Positions 32,401-40,798 of a stretch of DNA of 43,090 nucleotides are shown piece by piece. Source of the stretch: Acidimicrobiales bacterium (GTDB lineage Bacteria > Actinomycetota > Acidimicrobiia > Acidimicrobiales > Iamiaceae); contig JAOBWM010000131.1 of assembly GCA_025463365.1 (NCBI GenBank), positions 1-43,090 on the forward strand. Reading direction: 5' to 3'. Every line of letters begins with the position of its first letter. The first letter of the stretch is position 1. The translations under genes and the position numbers were made by a program. The notes under the pieces were generated by a model, which was given only the letters and a program-made list of their open reading frames with translations, did no database searches and was not told the DNA's origin.

Positions 32401-34275
32401 TCAGTGGCAGTGGCTCGTGGGCGGGACGTCGAGCGCCGGGTTGGCGTCGAAGAACCCGACCGGGGCCAGGCGGAACCCGCAGTGCTCCACCGGCATCACC
32501 GGCCAGTCCTCCGGCCGCGGGACGTGGGTGACCCCGAACGCGTGCCACACCACCACCGACGTGTCCGCGAGGGAGCGATCGGCCTCGGTCCAGCGGGGAA
32601 GCCCGTCGCCGCCGGGATGTTGGTTCGGGTGGTCGCCCGCGGCCCGGCGCTCGTCGGGGGCGGGCGGGGTGACCCAGAGGTTGTGACGGGCGAAGCCGGC
32701 CCGGGCCGACACGCTCGATCCCTCGCCGGCCAACAGGGTGGGCGATGACCCGGGCACCAGCTTGTAGGCGGTGGGGCGGCCGAGCCCGTTCTGGCGGGTG
32801 GGGTTGACGATCTGCCACGTGCGGCTGCGAGCCGGGTCGACGTCGCGGCATGCCGCCAGCTCATGGTCGAGGCGCGTCCGCACGGGCTCGAAGCCGTTCT
32901 CCCACGGGTTGTCCTCGCCCGGGGGCATCGGGACCACGTCGACCTCGTGGACCTCGTTGATCGGGCCGTCGACGGCCGTGTCGAGGCGGACGCAGAACAA
33001 GTGCTGGTGGACCGGAGCGGCGAGGCCCGGCGCCAGCTCGGGGGCATGCACGGTGGCCTCGCCCGGCGTGATCGCCTTGGTCGACAAGATGCCCGTGAGC
33101 TTGACGTCGAGCTCCATCGAACCATCGAGGTAGAAGTACCAGTAGAAGGCGTACTCGTAGTTGCCGACCGTGGCGATCGACGAGACGACCATGCGGCGGG
33201 AGCGGCGGACCTCGGTGCGGCCCGTGAGGAGGTCGACGTGCTTCCAGAGGATGCCGACGTCCTCTTCGTGGAGGCAGATCGCGTTGGTGAGGGTCGCGGG
33301 AACGCCGTGCTCGTCGGCCGAGGTGGCGTGGAGGTAGCGGATCTCGCCCAGGCAGTCGCAGCCGAGCGTCAACGAGTTCGCCATCCGGCCAAGGCCCCAC
33401 TCGCCCACGTCGAACGCGTTCTTCCACCCGTGCGCCGGGTCGGGGTCGCCGTAGGGCACGACCATCTCGCTCATCGCCGCCCGGCGCAGGATCGGCCGGA
33501 CGTGGCCGCCGTCCTCGTAGCCCACGTCGTGCAGGACCAAGCCCTCGAGCGGGTCGAGCGACACATGCATCGACCAGCGCTGCCAGCGCAGCACGTGGCC
33601 GTCGAGGGTGAAGCTGGGCCCGTCGGGCTGGGTGATGTCGAGGCGTCGCAGGTCGTGGCGGTGCGGCTCGTGGTCTGCGGGGAGGTAGCTCCCACGCTCG
33701 ACCGGCAGTGGCACCAGGCCGTGGTCGATGATCTCGAGCACCTCGCCGCGGGCCATGTCGACCACCGCGAGCAGGCCCTCGATGGGCCGGGCGTAGCCGT
33801 TGTCGCTCGGGTGCTCGCGGAAGTACGAGATGCAGCGGGCGACGCGCTTGCCCTCCTCCGCGGGGTCCCCGAAGCTCCCGGTGGGCCACGGGTCGATCTG
33901 CACCTGGGTGAGGTCGGTGATGCCCCGCCGGGCCAGGGCCTCGCGGTAGCCGTCGTGGCCGTGGAGGGTGGCGATGGCGACGAGCGATTCGTGGAATCCG
34001 AGGGCCGGCCGCACCCCGTCGCGCACATCCCACCCGACGAGCTCGCCGCTGGCCACCTCGACGACGGCCTCGACCACCGACGCGTCCGGCCCGTCGACGA
34101 TCACGAGCCGGGCTCGTCTCGGGCGGGTGGTGATGTCGACCCCCGGCGGCTCCTCGAGCGTGATGGTCGAGAACCAGGCGGCTTCGCCGAGACGACCGGT
34201 CGCTCGGACGGCGGCGACCACCGCGACGATCTCGGCCGCGTCGAGGGGGTCGAACGGGTGGGGCGTGGGGGTCAT
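32401..34275 (-). CDS. Copper-containing primary amine oxidase (TPQ type, AGAO-like)
   Basis: 624 residues from the ATG at 34275, which overlaps the dehydrogenase stop (ATGA). All active-site elements of bacterial copper amine oxidases are present: catalytic base D289 in AFDVGEWG, Y373 in GNYEY as the precursor of the topaquinone cofactor, and copper ligands H423, H425 (HQH) and H584 (THVPR). The spacing of these matches Arthrobacter globiformis phenylethylamine oxidase (84, 50-52 and 159 residues apart), and even the C terminus ends SHCH as there. The reaction is RCH2NH2 + O2 + H2O to RCHO + NH3 + H2O2. No signal peptide, so cytoplasmic. The aromatic or aliphatic amine used is unknown. Confidence 0.96.
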   Translation of the reverse strand: MTPTPHPFDPLDAAEIVAVVAAVRATGRLGEAAWFSTITLEEPPGVDITTRPRRARLVIVDGPDASVVEAVVEVASGELVGWDVRDGVRPALGFHESLVAIATLHGHDGYREALARRGITDLTQVQIDPWPTGSFGDPAEEGKRVARCISYFREHPSDNGYARPIEGLLAVVDMARGEVLEIIDHGLVPLPVERGSYLPADHEPHRHDLRRLDITQPDGPSFTLDGHVLRWQRWSMHVSLDPLEGLVLHDVGYEDGGHVRPILRRAAMSEMVVPYGDPDPAHGWKNAFDVGEWGLGRMANSLTLGCDCLGEIRYLHATSADEHGVPATLTNAICLHEEDVGILWKHVDLLTGRTEVRRSRRMVVSSIATVGNYEYAFYWYFYLDGSMELDVKLTGILSTKAITPGEATVHAPELAPGLAAPVHQHLFCVRLDTAVDGPINEVHEVDVVPMPPGEDNPWENGFEPVRTRLDHELAACRDVDPARSRTWQIVNPTRQNGLGRPTAYKLVPGSSPTLLAGEGSSVSARAGFARHNLWVTPPAPDERRAAGDHPNQHPGGDGLPRWTEADRSLADTSVVVWHAFGVTHVPRPEDWPVMPVEHCGFRLAPVGFFDANPALDVPPTSHCH

Positions 34276-35516
34276 CGCTGCGGGTCGATCGCGACCTTGA
34301 CGGCACCGCTGTTTGCCTGGTCCGCCAGGGCCACGAACGCCTCGCGCCACGCCGACAGGCCGAAGGTGTGGGTGAGCAGGCCGGTCAGGTCGATGCGACC
34401 GTCGGCGACCAGGTCGAGGTAGTGGGCGATGGCGTGTTGGCGGACGCCCCCGACCTCCTCGATGCCGAAGGCGTTCGAACCCACGAGGTCGATCTCCTTG
34501 AAGTAGTGGGGGCTCCACTCCCATCGAGTGGGCGCGTGCACGCCACTGACGACGAGGGTCCCCCGCGCCGCGAGGACCCGCGTCTCCACCTCGAACGTCT
34601 CGCCCTTGCCGATGGTGTCGTAGGCGACGTCGATCCCGCCCGGATGGCACATGGGCAGGCCACCCAGCCCTTCCATGGTCGGTCGCAGGATCCCGCCCGA
34701 CCATGCGGCCAGGTCCTCGACCAGTTCGAGTTGCGAGGCCGGCCGGATGACGTGGTGCGCACCGAAGCGCCGGGCGAGGTCGGCCTGGGCGTCGAAGCGG
34801 GCCACCACCGCGATCTCGACGTCGGCGAACAACGCTCGCAGGACCGCGATGGCACACAGGCCGAGGGCGCCGGCACCCCAGACGAGGACGCGCCCACCAG
34901 GTGGCGGCGGGTGGCGGGTGACGCTGTGCAGCGAGACGGAGAACGGATCGGCGAACACCGCGAGCTCGTCGTCGATCTCGTCCGGGACGGCGAACAGCAT
35001 GGTGGAGTGGGCGGGCATCAGCTCGGCGTAGCCACCGGTGGCATCGGTCGACGTGCCGGTGTGGATGCCCGGGCTGATGTCCCCGGTGGTGAAGTTCCAG
35101 CACAGGCTCGAGTCGCCGGCGAGGCACGCCGGGCACGGGGGCGTGATCCCCCGCGGCGCGCAGCTCAACCACGGGTTGAGCACGACGCGCTGGCCGACGT
35201 CGAACCCGGTGGCCTCGGGGCCGAGCTCGACGACCTCGGCCACGACTTCGTGCCCCATGACCTGGGGGAACGAGCACAGCCCGCTGAGTGCGCTGTCGTG
35301 GTCGCCGTCGCCGAAGTCGAGGAGGATCTGCTTGGAATCCGACCCGCAGATGCCGGTGAGGAGCGGCCGGGTGAGCAGCCAGTCAGGCCGCAGCGGACGG
35401 GCATCGGGGACATCGCGCAGTCCCACCGGCGTGACGCTCAGGTTGGTCGTGAGTCGGTTCGCGTCGGGCGGCGCGTCCCACGGGTCGGCCGCGACGCCGA
35501 ACACCAGCGCCCTCAC
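34272..35516 (-). CDS. Zinc-type medium-chain alcohol dehydrogenase
   Basis: 414 residues from a GTG at 35516, chosen because GAGGGG lies about 8 nt upstream; the frame extends to a TTG at 35555 without such a signal. Zinc-site residues: C in GICGSD and HE in MGHEVVAEV. A structural-zinc-like Cys loop is partly kept (PPCPACLAGDSSLCW). The Rossmann motif is WGAGALGLCA. The region LLDFGDGDHDSALSGLCSFPQVMGH is longer than in common alcohol dehydrogenases. It overlaps the amine oxidase gene by 4 nt, so it may process the aldehyde made by that enzyme or an amino-alcohol upstream of it (inference). Upstream partner in a two-gene minus-strand operon. Confidence 0.88.
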   Translation of the reverse strand: MRALVFGVAADPWDAPPDANRLTTNLSVTPVGLRDVPDARPLRPDWLLTRPLLTGICGSDSKQILLDFGDGDHDSALSGLCSFPQVMGHEVVAEVVELGPEATGFDVGQRVVLNPWLSCAPRGITPPCPACLAGDSSLCWNFTTGDISPGIHTGTSTDATGGYAELMPAHSTMLFAVPDEIDDELAVFADPFSVSLHSVTRHPPPPGGRVLVWGAGALGLCAIAVLRALFADVEIAVVARFDAQADLARRFGAHHVIRPASQLELVEDLAAWSGGILRPTMEGLGGLPMCHPGGIDVAYDTIGKGETFEVETRVLAARGTLVVSGVHAPTRWEWSPHYFKEIDLVGSNAFGIEEVGGVRQHAIAHYLDLVADGRIDLTGLLTHTFGLSAWREAFVALADQANSGAVKVAIDPQR

Positions 35517-35566
35517 CGCGATCCCCTCATGCCCAGCACGTCCAGAACGTACCAACCCGATTCGCC

Positions 35567-35572
35567 TAACGT
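35567..35572 (+). promoter_or_regulatory. -10 box (TAACGT), likely leaderless promoter of the FGGY kinase
   Basis: TAACGT (TAnnnT) lies 7 nt before the GTG at 35580, which supports that start codon over the GTGs at 35571 and 35598. Confidence 0.4.
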
Positions 35573-35579
35573 GACGCGA

Positions 35580-36992
35580 GTGTCAGAAGCCAGGGGGGTG
35601 ACGGCCGGGATCGACATCGGGACCACGTCGGTGAAAGCCGTCGTGGCCGATGCCGACGGCACGGTCCTGGCCCGGGCGCGCGTGCCACACGCCGTGTTGG
35701 CCTCGGCCGACGGCGAGTTCACCCACGATGTCGACCAGGCGTGGCGCGCCGACGTGCTCGATGCGCTGGCGCAGGTCGAACAGGTCGCGCACGCGTACGC
35801 ATCCGGGCCGATCGATGCGATCTCGGTCTCGGCGATGGTGCCATCGCTCGCGGCCGTCACTGCGGCCGGCAACGCGATCGGCCCGGGCCTGCTCTACGGG
35901 GACCGGCGCGGTCGGCACGAGGACCGCAATCCGAACATGCCGGGTGACGGTGGCGAGGTGGTGGCATTCCTGGCGTGGCAGGCGGCCCACGCGCCCGAAG
36001 CCGCCGGCTTCTGGCCGGCCCAGGCGGTGGCCAACCACGCCCTGTGCGGCTCCGGCTCCATCGACGCCAACACCGCGATGACGGCCTGGCCGCTGTTCGA
36101 CCTCGAACGGTGGGACGTGGCGATCGCGGCATCGGCCGGGGTCGACGTGGCCAAGCTCGCCCGCGTCGTGCCTGGCCTCGAGCCGGTCGGCCGGGTGCCG
36201 ACCGGCCGACCTGGCGGGGGAGCACTCGTGGGCGGCGGCACCGTCGATGCCTTCGCCGAACAGCTGGTGTCGGGGGCCACGGAGGCCGGCGACGTGATCG
36301 TGCTGTGCGGCACCACGCTCATCACGTGGTCGGTCGCCGACGGCTGGCCCACCGCGCCAGGCCTGTGGTCCGTCCCGCACCACGTGCCCCAGCGCTGCCT
36401 CATCGGGGGCCCGAGCAACGCCGGCGGGCTCTTCCTCGACATGGTCACCCGCTGGCTCGGGCCGGACGCGCTGGCCGGCCTCCCGGCGCTCGCGCCCGGC
36501 GACCTCCCGGTGTGGCTACCCTACGTCCGCGGCGAGCGCACGCCCCTGCACCGCCACGACCTGCGCGCCGGGCTCCACGACGTCTCGCACCGCCATGGCC
36601 CGGCCCACGTCCTGGCCGCCGCCTACGAGGCGAGCGCGTTCGTGGTCCGCCACCACGTCGACCTGGCCCGCGAGGCGGGTGTCGAGCCGCGGCGGATCGT
36701 CGCGAGCGGCGGGGGCACGCGGTCGGCGGCGTGGATGCAGGCCCTGGCCGACGTCACCGGGCTGACCGTCGACGTGTCGGCCCTGCCCGAAGGCGCCGCC
36801 CTCGGCGCCGCCTTCCTCGCTCGCTGCTCCGCCGGCCTCGAGAACCATCCCCGCGACGCCACCCGCTGGGCCCGCACCGGCCACACGGTGGAGCCCCGCC
36901 CAGCCTGGCTCGCCCCCGCGACCGAGCGCTACACCCGCTTCCGCAGCCTCACCGCCGAAGCCCTCGCCAACCCCCAACCCCGACCGACCTGA
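35580..36992 (+). CDS. FGGY-family carbohydrate kinase
   Basis: 470 residues from a GTG at 35580. N-terminal ATPase motif GIDIGTTSVKAVVAD and the GDRRGRHED segment place it in the FGGY/actin-like kinase fold. The second domain has LIGGPSNAGGLFLDM, VWLPYVRGERTPL and the C-terminal signature region IVASGGGTRSAAWMQALADVTG. It transfers phosphate from ATP to a hydroxyl of a sugar, polyol or related compound; relatives include xylulokinase and fuculokinase, but the sequence does not settle the substrate. It stands alone on the plus strand between two minus-strand operons. Its product could feed the class II aldolase of the neighbouring operon (inference). Confidence 0.87.
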   Translation: MSEARGVTAGIDIGTTSVKAVVADADGTVLARARVPHAVLASADGEFTHDVDQAWRADVLDALAQVEQVAHAYASGPIDAISVSAMVPSLAAVTAAGNAIGPGLLYGDRRGRHEDRNPNMPGDGGEVVAFLAWQAAHAPEAAGFWPAQAVANHALCGSGSIDANTAMTAWPLFDLERWDVAIAASAGVDVAKLARVVPGLEPVGRVPTGRPGGGALVGGGTVDAFAEQLVSGATEAGDVIVLCGTTLITWSVADGWPTAPGLWSVPHHVPQRCLIGGPSNAGGLFLDMVTRWLGPDALAGLPALAPGDLPVWLPYVRGERTPLHRHDLRAGLHDVSHRHGPAHVLAAAYEASAFVVRHHVDLAREAGVEPRRIVASGGGTRSAAWMQALADVTGLTVDVSALPEGAALGAAFLARCSAGLENHPRDATRWARTGHTVEPRPAWLAPATERYTRFRSLTAEALANPQPRPT

Positions 36993-37011
36993 CCGGCCCT
37001 CGGCGGGTCAG
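36989..37011. terminator. Shared hairpin spanning two convergent stop codons
   Basis: CTGACC (36989-36994) pairs with GGTCAG (37006-37011), and inside them GCC pairs with GGC around a CTC loop after one mismatch. Each stop codon lies inside one arm. Likely a bidirectional terminator for the kinase and GMC genes. Confidence 0.5.
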
Positions 37012-38699
37012 TCAGCGAGGAGGGTTGCGGCCCGGTGGGAGAGAGCGGCGAGCGTGAGGGTGGGGTTGTAGCCGGCCGAGGTCACGAAGACCGAGGCGTC
37101 GCAGACGAGGACGTTCGGCACGTCCCACAGGCGCTGCTCGGGGGAGACCACGGACGTGGCGGGGTCATGGCCCATGCGGGCCGTGCCCATCACGTGCCGG
37201 CTGGCGGGTGCGACGCCGATGGGGCTGATGTCGCCGTGCAGGTCGATGTGGTCCTGGGGCGGTGACGTGGCGGAGAAGGCGGCCTGGGAGCCGGCGTCGG
37301 CGAGGATCGCCTCGTGGACCCGGGCGGAGTACGCCGACGCGACCAGCTCGTGGCGATGCGGCCGGTAGGTGACCCGGCCGGCGGGGAGCCCCCAGGCATC
37401 ACGGACCGACGGGTCGAGGTCGATCCGGTTGTCGGGCTGGGCCAGGTCCTCGCCCTGCATGGTCAGGACCCACAGACGCCGGCGCAGGCTGCTGTCGACC
37501 ATCGCGGCGAGGTGGCCGGCGCCGCCGGGGTACATGGCCGCCTCGTCGACCGGCCCTGCCGCCGAACCGTGCTCGGTCACGCCACCGCGCAGCCACGGGA
37601 GGCCGGCCTGGCGCGCCGCGGCCCGGAGCTCGGGGGTGTCGATCATGAGGTCGTCGTGGAGGTGGGTCACGTCACGGCCGCGATCGCCGCCGGTGTCGTC
37701 GGCGAAGACGCCGACCGTGAACGTCTGGAAGTGGTACGTGAGGTTCCGGCCGACGAGGTCGCCGCCCAGGTCGTTGCGCAGCAGGAGCCGGGCCGTCTCG
37801 AACGACCCGCCGGCCACGATCACCGCGCGGCTGGCCCGCAGCTCCACCACCGGCGCGTCGGGGTGCTGCGTGAGGTCGAGGTAGCGCACGCCGGTGGCCC
37901 GCTTCCCGGACGCGTCGAGCACGATCTCGGTCACGAGCGCTTCTGGCCGGACCTGGCCCCGACCGGTCCGCAGCATCCGCTGCAGCGATGCGATCGGGTC
38001 GCCCTTGGCCGCGATCGGGCAGCCGTAGCGACCACAGAACCCGCAGTCGACGCAGGCCGGCCGGCCGTCGTACTCGACGCTGTTCGTGCCGGTGGGGGCG
38101 CGGTACGGGTGGAGCCCGGCCCGCTCGGCCGCGGCCGACGACACCAGCGCCATCGCCATGTCCGGCCCGGACGGCATGGGGTACCCGGAGCTGCGCCAGG
38201 CGGCGAAGGGGTTGGTGCCCACCTCGCCGGCCACCCCGATGATGCGCTCCACCGCGGCGTAGTGCGGCTCGAGGTCGGCGTAGGAGATCGGCCAGTCGCG
38301 CACGTCGGCACGGTCGATCGGTCCCCGAGTGGTGTGGAGCGCGAAGTCCTCCTCGCGGAAGCGGGGGAGCTTGGCGTCGGCGTGGAACCCGCCGCCGCCC
38401 ACCGTCGACGGCAGGTTGTTGACCTCACCGGTGAGCAAGCGGTCGCCGTCTTCGACGCTGCGCCGGTAGGTCCGCGGCTCGAGGAGCGGGTCCGGGCCGA
38501 GGAGGTGGCGGTGGACGAGGGCGATCTCGTCGTTGGCCAGGTGACGGAGCGGGTCGTGGGGCGCGTCGAGGTCGACCAGGTGGTTGCGACCCTTCTCGAG
38601 GACGATCACCGACCAACCCGCCGCGGTGAGCACGTCGGCCGCGGTGGCCCCGCCGGGCCCGCTGCCGATGACGATGGCGTCGCAGTCGGCGTCGGTCAC
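37008..38699 (-). CDS. GMC-family FAD oxidoreductase (dehydrogenase large subunit)
   Basis: 563 residues from a GTG at 38699 that overlaps the small-subunit stop. FAD-binding IGSGPGGATAADVL near the N terminus, then GEVNNLPSTVGGGG. The Cys-rich CVDCGFCGRYGCPIAAKGD, found in GMC dehydrogenases that carry an iron-sulfur cluster, follows. Late motifs: catalytic H502 in HVMGTARMGHDP and N545 in AGYNPTLTLA. It oxidises an alcohol or sugar hydroxyl to a carbonyl and passes electrons to a carrier instead of oxygen, by analogy with gluconate/glucose dehydrogenases. No Tat or Sec signal is visible, so it is probably cytoplasmic or membrane-attached from inside. Last gene of the six-gene operon; a hairpin follows. 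Confidence 0.92.
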   Translation of the reverse strand: MTDADCDAIVIGSGPGGATAADVLTAAGWSVIVLEKGRNHLVDLDAPHDPLRHLANDEIALVHRHLLGPDPLLEPRTYRRSVEDGDRLLTGEVNNLPSTVGGGGFHADAKLPRFREEDFALHTTRGPIDRADVRDWPISYADLEPHYAAVERIIGVAGEVGTNPFAAWRSSGYPMPSGPDMAMALVSSAAAERAGLHPYRAPTGTNSVEYDGRPACVDCGFCGRYGCPIAAKGDPIASLQRMLRTGRGQVRPEALVTEIVLDASGKRATGVRYLDLTQHPDAPVVELRASRAVIVAGGSFETARLLLRNDLGGDLVGRNLTYHFQTFTVGVFADDTGGDRGRDVTHLHDDLMIDTPELRAAARQAGLPWLRGGVTEHGSAAGPVDEAAMYPGGAGHLAAMVDSSLRRRLWVLTMQGEDLAQPDNRIDLDPSVRDAWGLPAGRVTYRPHRHELVASAYSARVHEAILADAGSQAAFSATSPPQDHIDLHGDISPIGVAPASRHVMGTARMGHDPATSVVSPEQRLWDVPNVLVCDASVFVTSAGYNPTLTLAALSHRAATLLAD

Positions 38700-39157
38700 G
38701 TCGCCTCGGCTGGCGTGGCGTCGACCGTCTGCGCCGCCCGGGCCGGGGGGAACATCGGGTCGGGGAAGCCGATGCGCTGCCAGCCGCCTCGGTCGCGGTT
38801 GCCGCCGTAGGCCGGGTCGCCGTAGGTGGCCTCGCACGCATGGTCGTGGAGCATCCGGCGATCGGCCTCGGTCGCGTCGCCCGCGGCCACCCGTGCATAG
38901 GCGACTCGCATGGCGTCGATCCGCTGGGCCCACGCGGCGCGCTCCCACGCACCCAGTTCCAGCCACTCGGCTCCGGAGGCCTCGGGCGCGGCCCAGATCC
39001 GTGGCGGGTCGTGGTCGAGCGCGGTCAGCAACTGCTCCACGTACGCGACGGCACCGAGGTCCGACGCGCCCGGCACCTGCGCGTCGAGCGCGGCCGCGAC
39101 GACGATGCGGGAGGCTTCGTCGAACACCGGCTGCGTCGTGGATCCGCCGGTGCTCAC
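38696..39157 (-). CDS. Gluconate-2-dehydrogenase subunit 3 family protein
   Basis: 153 residues from a GTG at 39157. The sequence fits the small (gamma) subunit family: a helical protein with YVEQLLTALD, WERAAWAQRIDAM and the conserved end CEATYGDPAYGGNRDRGGWQRIGFPDP. In known enzymes this subunit binds and stabilises or exports the GMC large subunit. Typical members have a Tat signal; here none is present, which suggests the complex stays in the cytoplasm. It overlaps both neighbours by 4 nt (GMC downstream, aldolase upstream), strong evidence for a joint enzyme in this pathway. Confidence 0.88.
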   Translation of the reverse strand: MSTGGSTTQPVFDEASRIVVAAALDAQVPGASDLGAVAYVEQLLTALDHDPPRIWAAPEASGAEWLELGAWERAAWAQRIDAMRVAYARVAAGDATEADRRMLHDHACEATYGDPAYGGNRDRGGWQRIGFPDPMFPPARAAQTVDATPAEAT

Positions 39158-39816
39158 GGGTTCTCCCGGATGAACCGGTACACGCCGGCCATGTCGCGGT
39201 TCACCTTCTCGGGCAGCGGGTGGATGGTCGCCCCCATGGCCCTCGTGCCCCACACGATCTTGGCGGTGCGCTCCACCAGCGCCGCGTTGTGCAGCGCCTT
39301 GGCCGGCGTGGACGCGCAGGTCACCAGACCGTGGTTGGCGAGCAGGGCCGCGCCCCGCTCGGCGAGGTGGTCGGCCACCTCGTCGCCCAGCTCGGCGGTG
39401 CCCGTCCCCTTGTACTCGCAGCACGGCACGTCGCCGCCCAGGTACACGACGACCTCCTCGATCACCGCCGGGATCGGCTCGTGGGCGAGGGCGAACATGG
39501 TGGCGTAGACCGCGTGCGTGTGGATCACCGACCCCAGTTCCGGATAGCGCCGGAGGGCACCGAGGTGGAGGTCCTTCTCGGTCGTCGGTGACCGTTCCCC
39601 GCTCACCACGGTGCCGGCGAGGTCGACGATCACGAGGTCGTCGAGGGTCATCGTGTCGTAGGGCACCGACGACGGCGACAGGCACACCAGCCCGTCGGGC
39701 AGGCGGCCGGAGATGTTGCCCGACGTTCCCTCCACCAAGCCGTCGGCGAGCATCTGCTTGGCCGCGGCGAGGACCTCCTCGGGGGTCGTGGTGGGCGAGG
39801 CGGCGGCGTCAGCCAT
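39154..39816 (-). CDS. Class II aldolase/adducin family protein (fuculose-phosphate-aldolase-like)
   Basis: 220 residues from the ATG at 39816. It matches FucA-type aldolases residue by residue at the metal site: E80 (SPTTEKDLH), H99 and H101 (HTHAVYATMFA) and H162 (NHGLV), with the phosphate-site segment GTSGNISGRL near 30-39. The family splits ketose 1-phosphates to dihydroxyacetone phosphate and an aldehyde, or decarboxylates or epimerises related compounds, using Zn2+. Presence in an operon with a GMC dehydrogenase and a D-2-hydroxyacid dehydrogenase fits breakdown of a sugar acid or polyol derivative (inference). Its start overlaps the hydroxyacid dehydrogenase gene by 8 nt. Confidence 0.9.
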   Translation of the reverse strand: MADAAASPTTTPEEVLAAAKQMLADGLVEGTSGNISGRLPDGLVCLSPSSVPYDTMTLDDLVIVDLAGTVVSGERSPTTEKDLHLGALRRYPELGSVIHTHAVYATMFALAHEPIPAVIEEVVVYLGGDVPCCEYKGTGTAELGDEVADHLAERGAALLANHGLVTCASTPAKALHNAALVERTAKIVWGTRAMGATIHPLPEKVNRDMAGVYRFIRENP

Positions 39817-40798
39817 GGGTGCGAACCTCCGGGTTGGCGAGGTTGGCGGGGGACTCGCCCCGGAGCAGCGCCGCCAGCCCCTCGGCCATCAGGGTCGTGT
39901 GGGCGGTCTCGGTGTCGTAGGTGGCACCGCCGATGTGGGGCGCCAGGAGCACGTTGTCCATGGCGATCAGCGGGTGGTCGATGGCGATCGACTCGCCGTC
40001 GAAGTGATCGAGCGCGGCAGCTGACAGGTGGCCCGACTCCAGCGCCTCCACCAGCGCGTCGAGATCGTGCAGCCCGGCCCGCGCCGTGTTCACGTAGACC
40101 GCGCCGTCCTTCATCTGAGCGAAGCGCGCCGCCGACATGAGCCGCAGCGTGTCGGGCGTGACCGCGGCGTGCATCGACACGACGTCCGCTTCGGCCAGCA
40201 GGTCGTCGAGGCTGTGGGTGGCGTCAGGGCTGAAGGGATCGCTGGCGATGACGCGCATGCCGAGCCCTTCGAAGCGCCACTTGGCGGCCTGACCGACGGC
40301 ACCGAGACCGACCAGGCCGATCGTCTGGCCGGCCAGCTGCCAGCCGCGCATCCGCTGGTAGGGGATGGTGCCGTCGGCGAACACCCGGCCCTGACGGACG
40401 TCGCGGTCCGCGGCGAGCAGGTGGCGCGTCAGGGCGAGGAGCATGGCGACGGCCATCTCGGCCACGCCGTCGGCGTTGCGGCCCGGTGCCCGCAGGACCG
40501 GGATGCCGTGCTCGGTGGCGCCGGCCAGGTCGACGTTGGTGGGATCGCCGCGGGTGGACCCGATGGCGACGAGCGGCAGGTCGAACACCGGGCCCTTGCA
40601 CTGATCGGCCTCGCAGATCAGCACGGTCGCCCCCTCGGCCGCGGCCCGCTCGGCCAGCTGCGCGGCGTTGTAGATGCGCAGCGGTCGCTGGTCGATCCAG
40701 GGGTCGCAGATCACCGTCCCGAGGTCCCGGAGGGCCTCGAGACCGGGTCCCCGCAGCGGTGCGGTCGAGAAGATGACCGGTCGGTCCGTACTGGTCAT
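39809..40798 (-). CDS. D-isomer-specific 2-hydroxyacid dehydrogenase
   Basis: 329 residues from the ATG at 40798. NAD-binding GLVGLGAVGQ at 161-170 and the complete catalytic set R240 (VNTARAGL), E269 (HFDGES) and H288 (APHIGGAT). An early GRNADGVAEMAVAMLLAL helix is typical of the D-2-hydroxyacid dehydrogenase/phosphoglycerate dehydrogenase group. Reaction: D-2-hydroxyacid + NAD+ to 2-oxoacid + NADH. No C-terminal ACT domain, so not a classical serine-pathway enzyme. It overlaps the hotdog protein gene by 4 nt and the aldolase gene by 8 nt. It may oxidise a hydroxyacid made by the GMC complex or reduce an oxoacid (inference). Confidence 0.92.
   Translation of the reverse strand: MTSTDRPVIFSTAPLRGPGLEALRDLGTVICDPWIDQRPLRIYNAAQLAERAAAEGATVLICEADQCKGPVFDLPLVAIGSTRGDPTNVDLAGATEHGIPVLRAPGRNADGVAEMAVAMLLALTRHLLAADRDVRQGRVFADGTIPYQRMRGWQLAGQTIGLVGLGAVGQAAKWRFEGLGMRVIASDPFSPDATHSLDDLLAEADVVSMHAAVTPDTLRLMSAARFAQMKDGAVYVNTARAGLHDLDALVEALESGHLSAAALDHFDGESIAIDHPLIAMDNVLLAPHIGGATYDTETAHTTLMAEGLAALLRGESPANLANPEVRTHG

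Noticed and set aside
32683-32685. H531 of the amine oxidase (RHNLWVTP) as third copper ligand
   Set aside because: Distance from the HQH pair is about 106 residues; H584 gives the 159-residue spacing of the characterised enzyme and lies in the correct THxPR motif.
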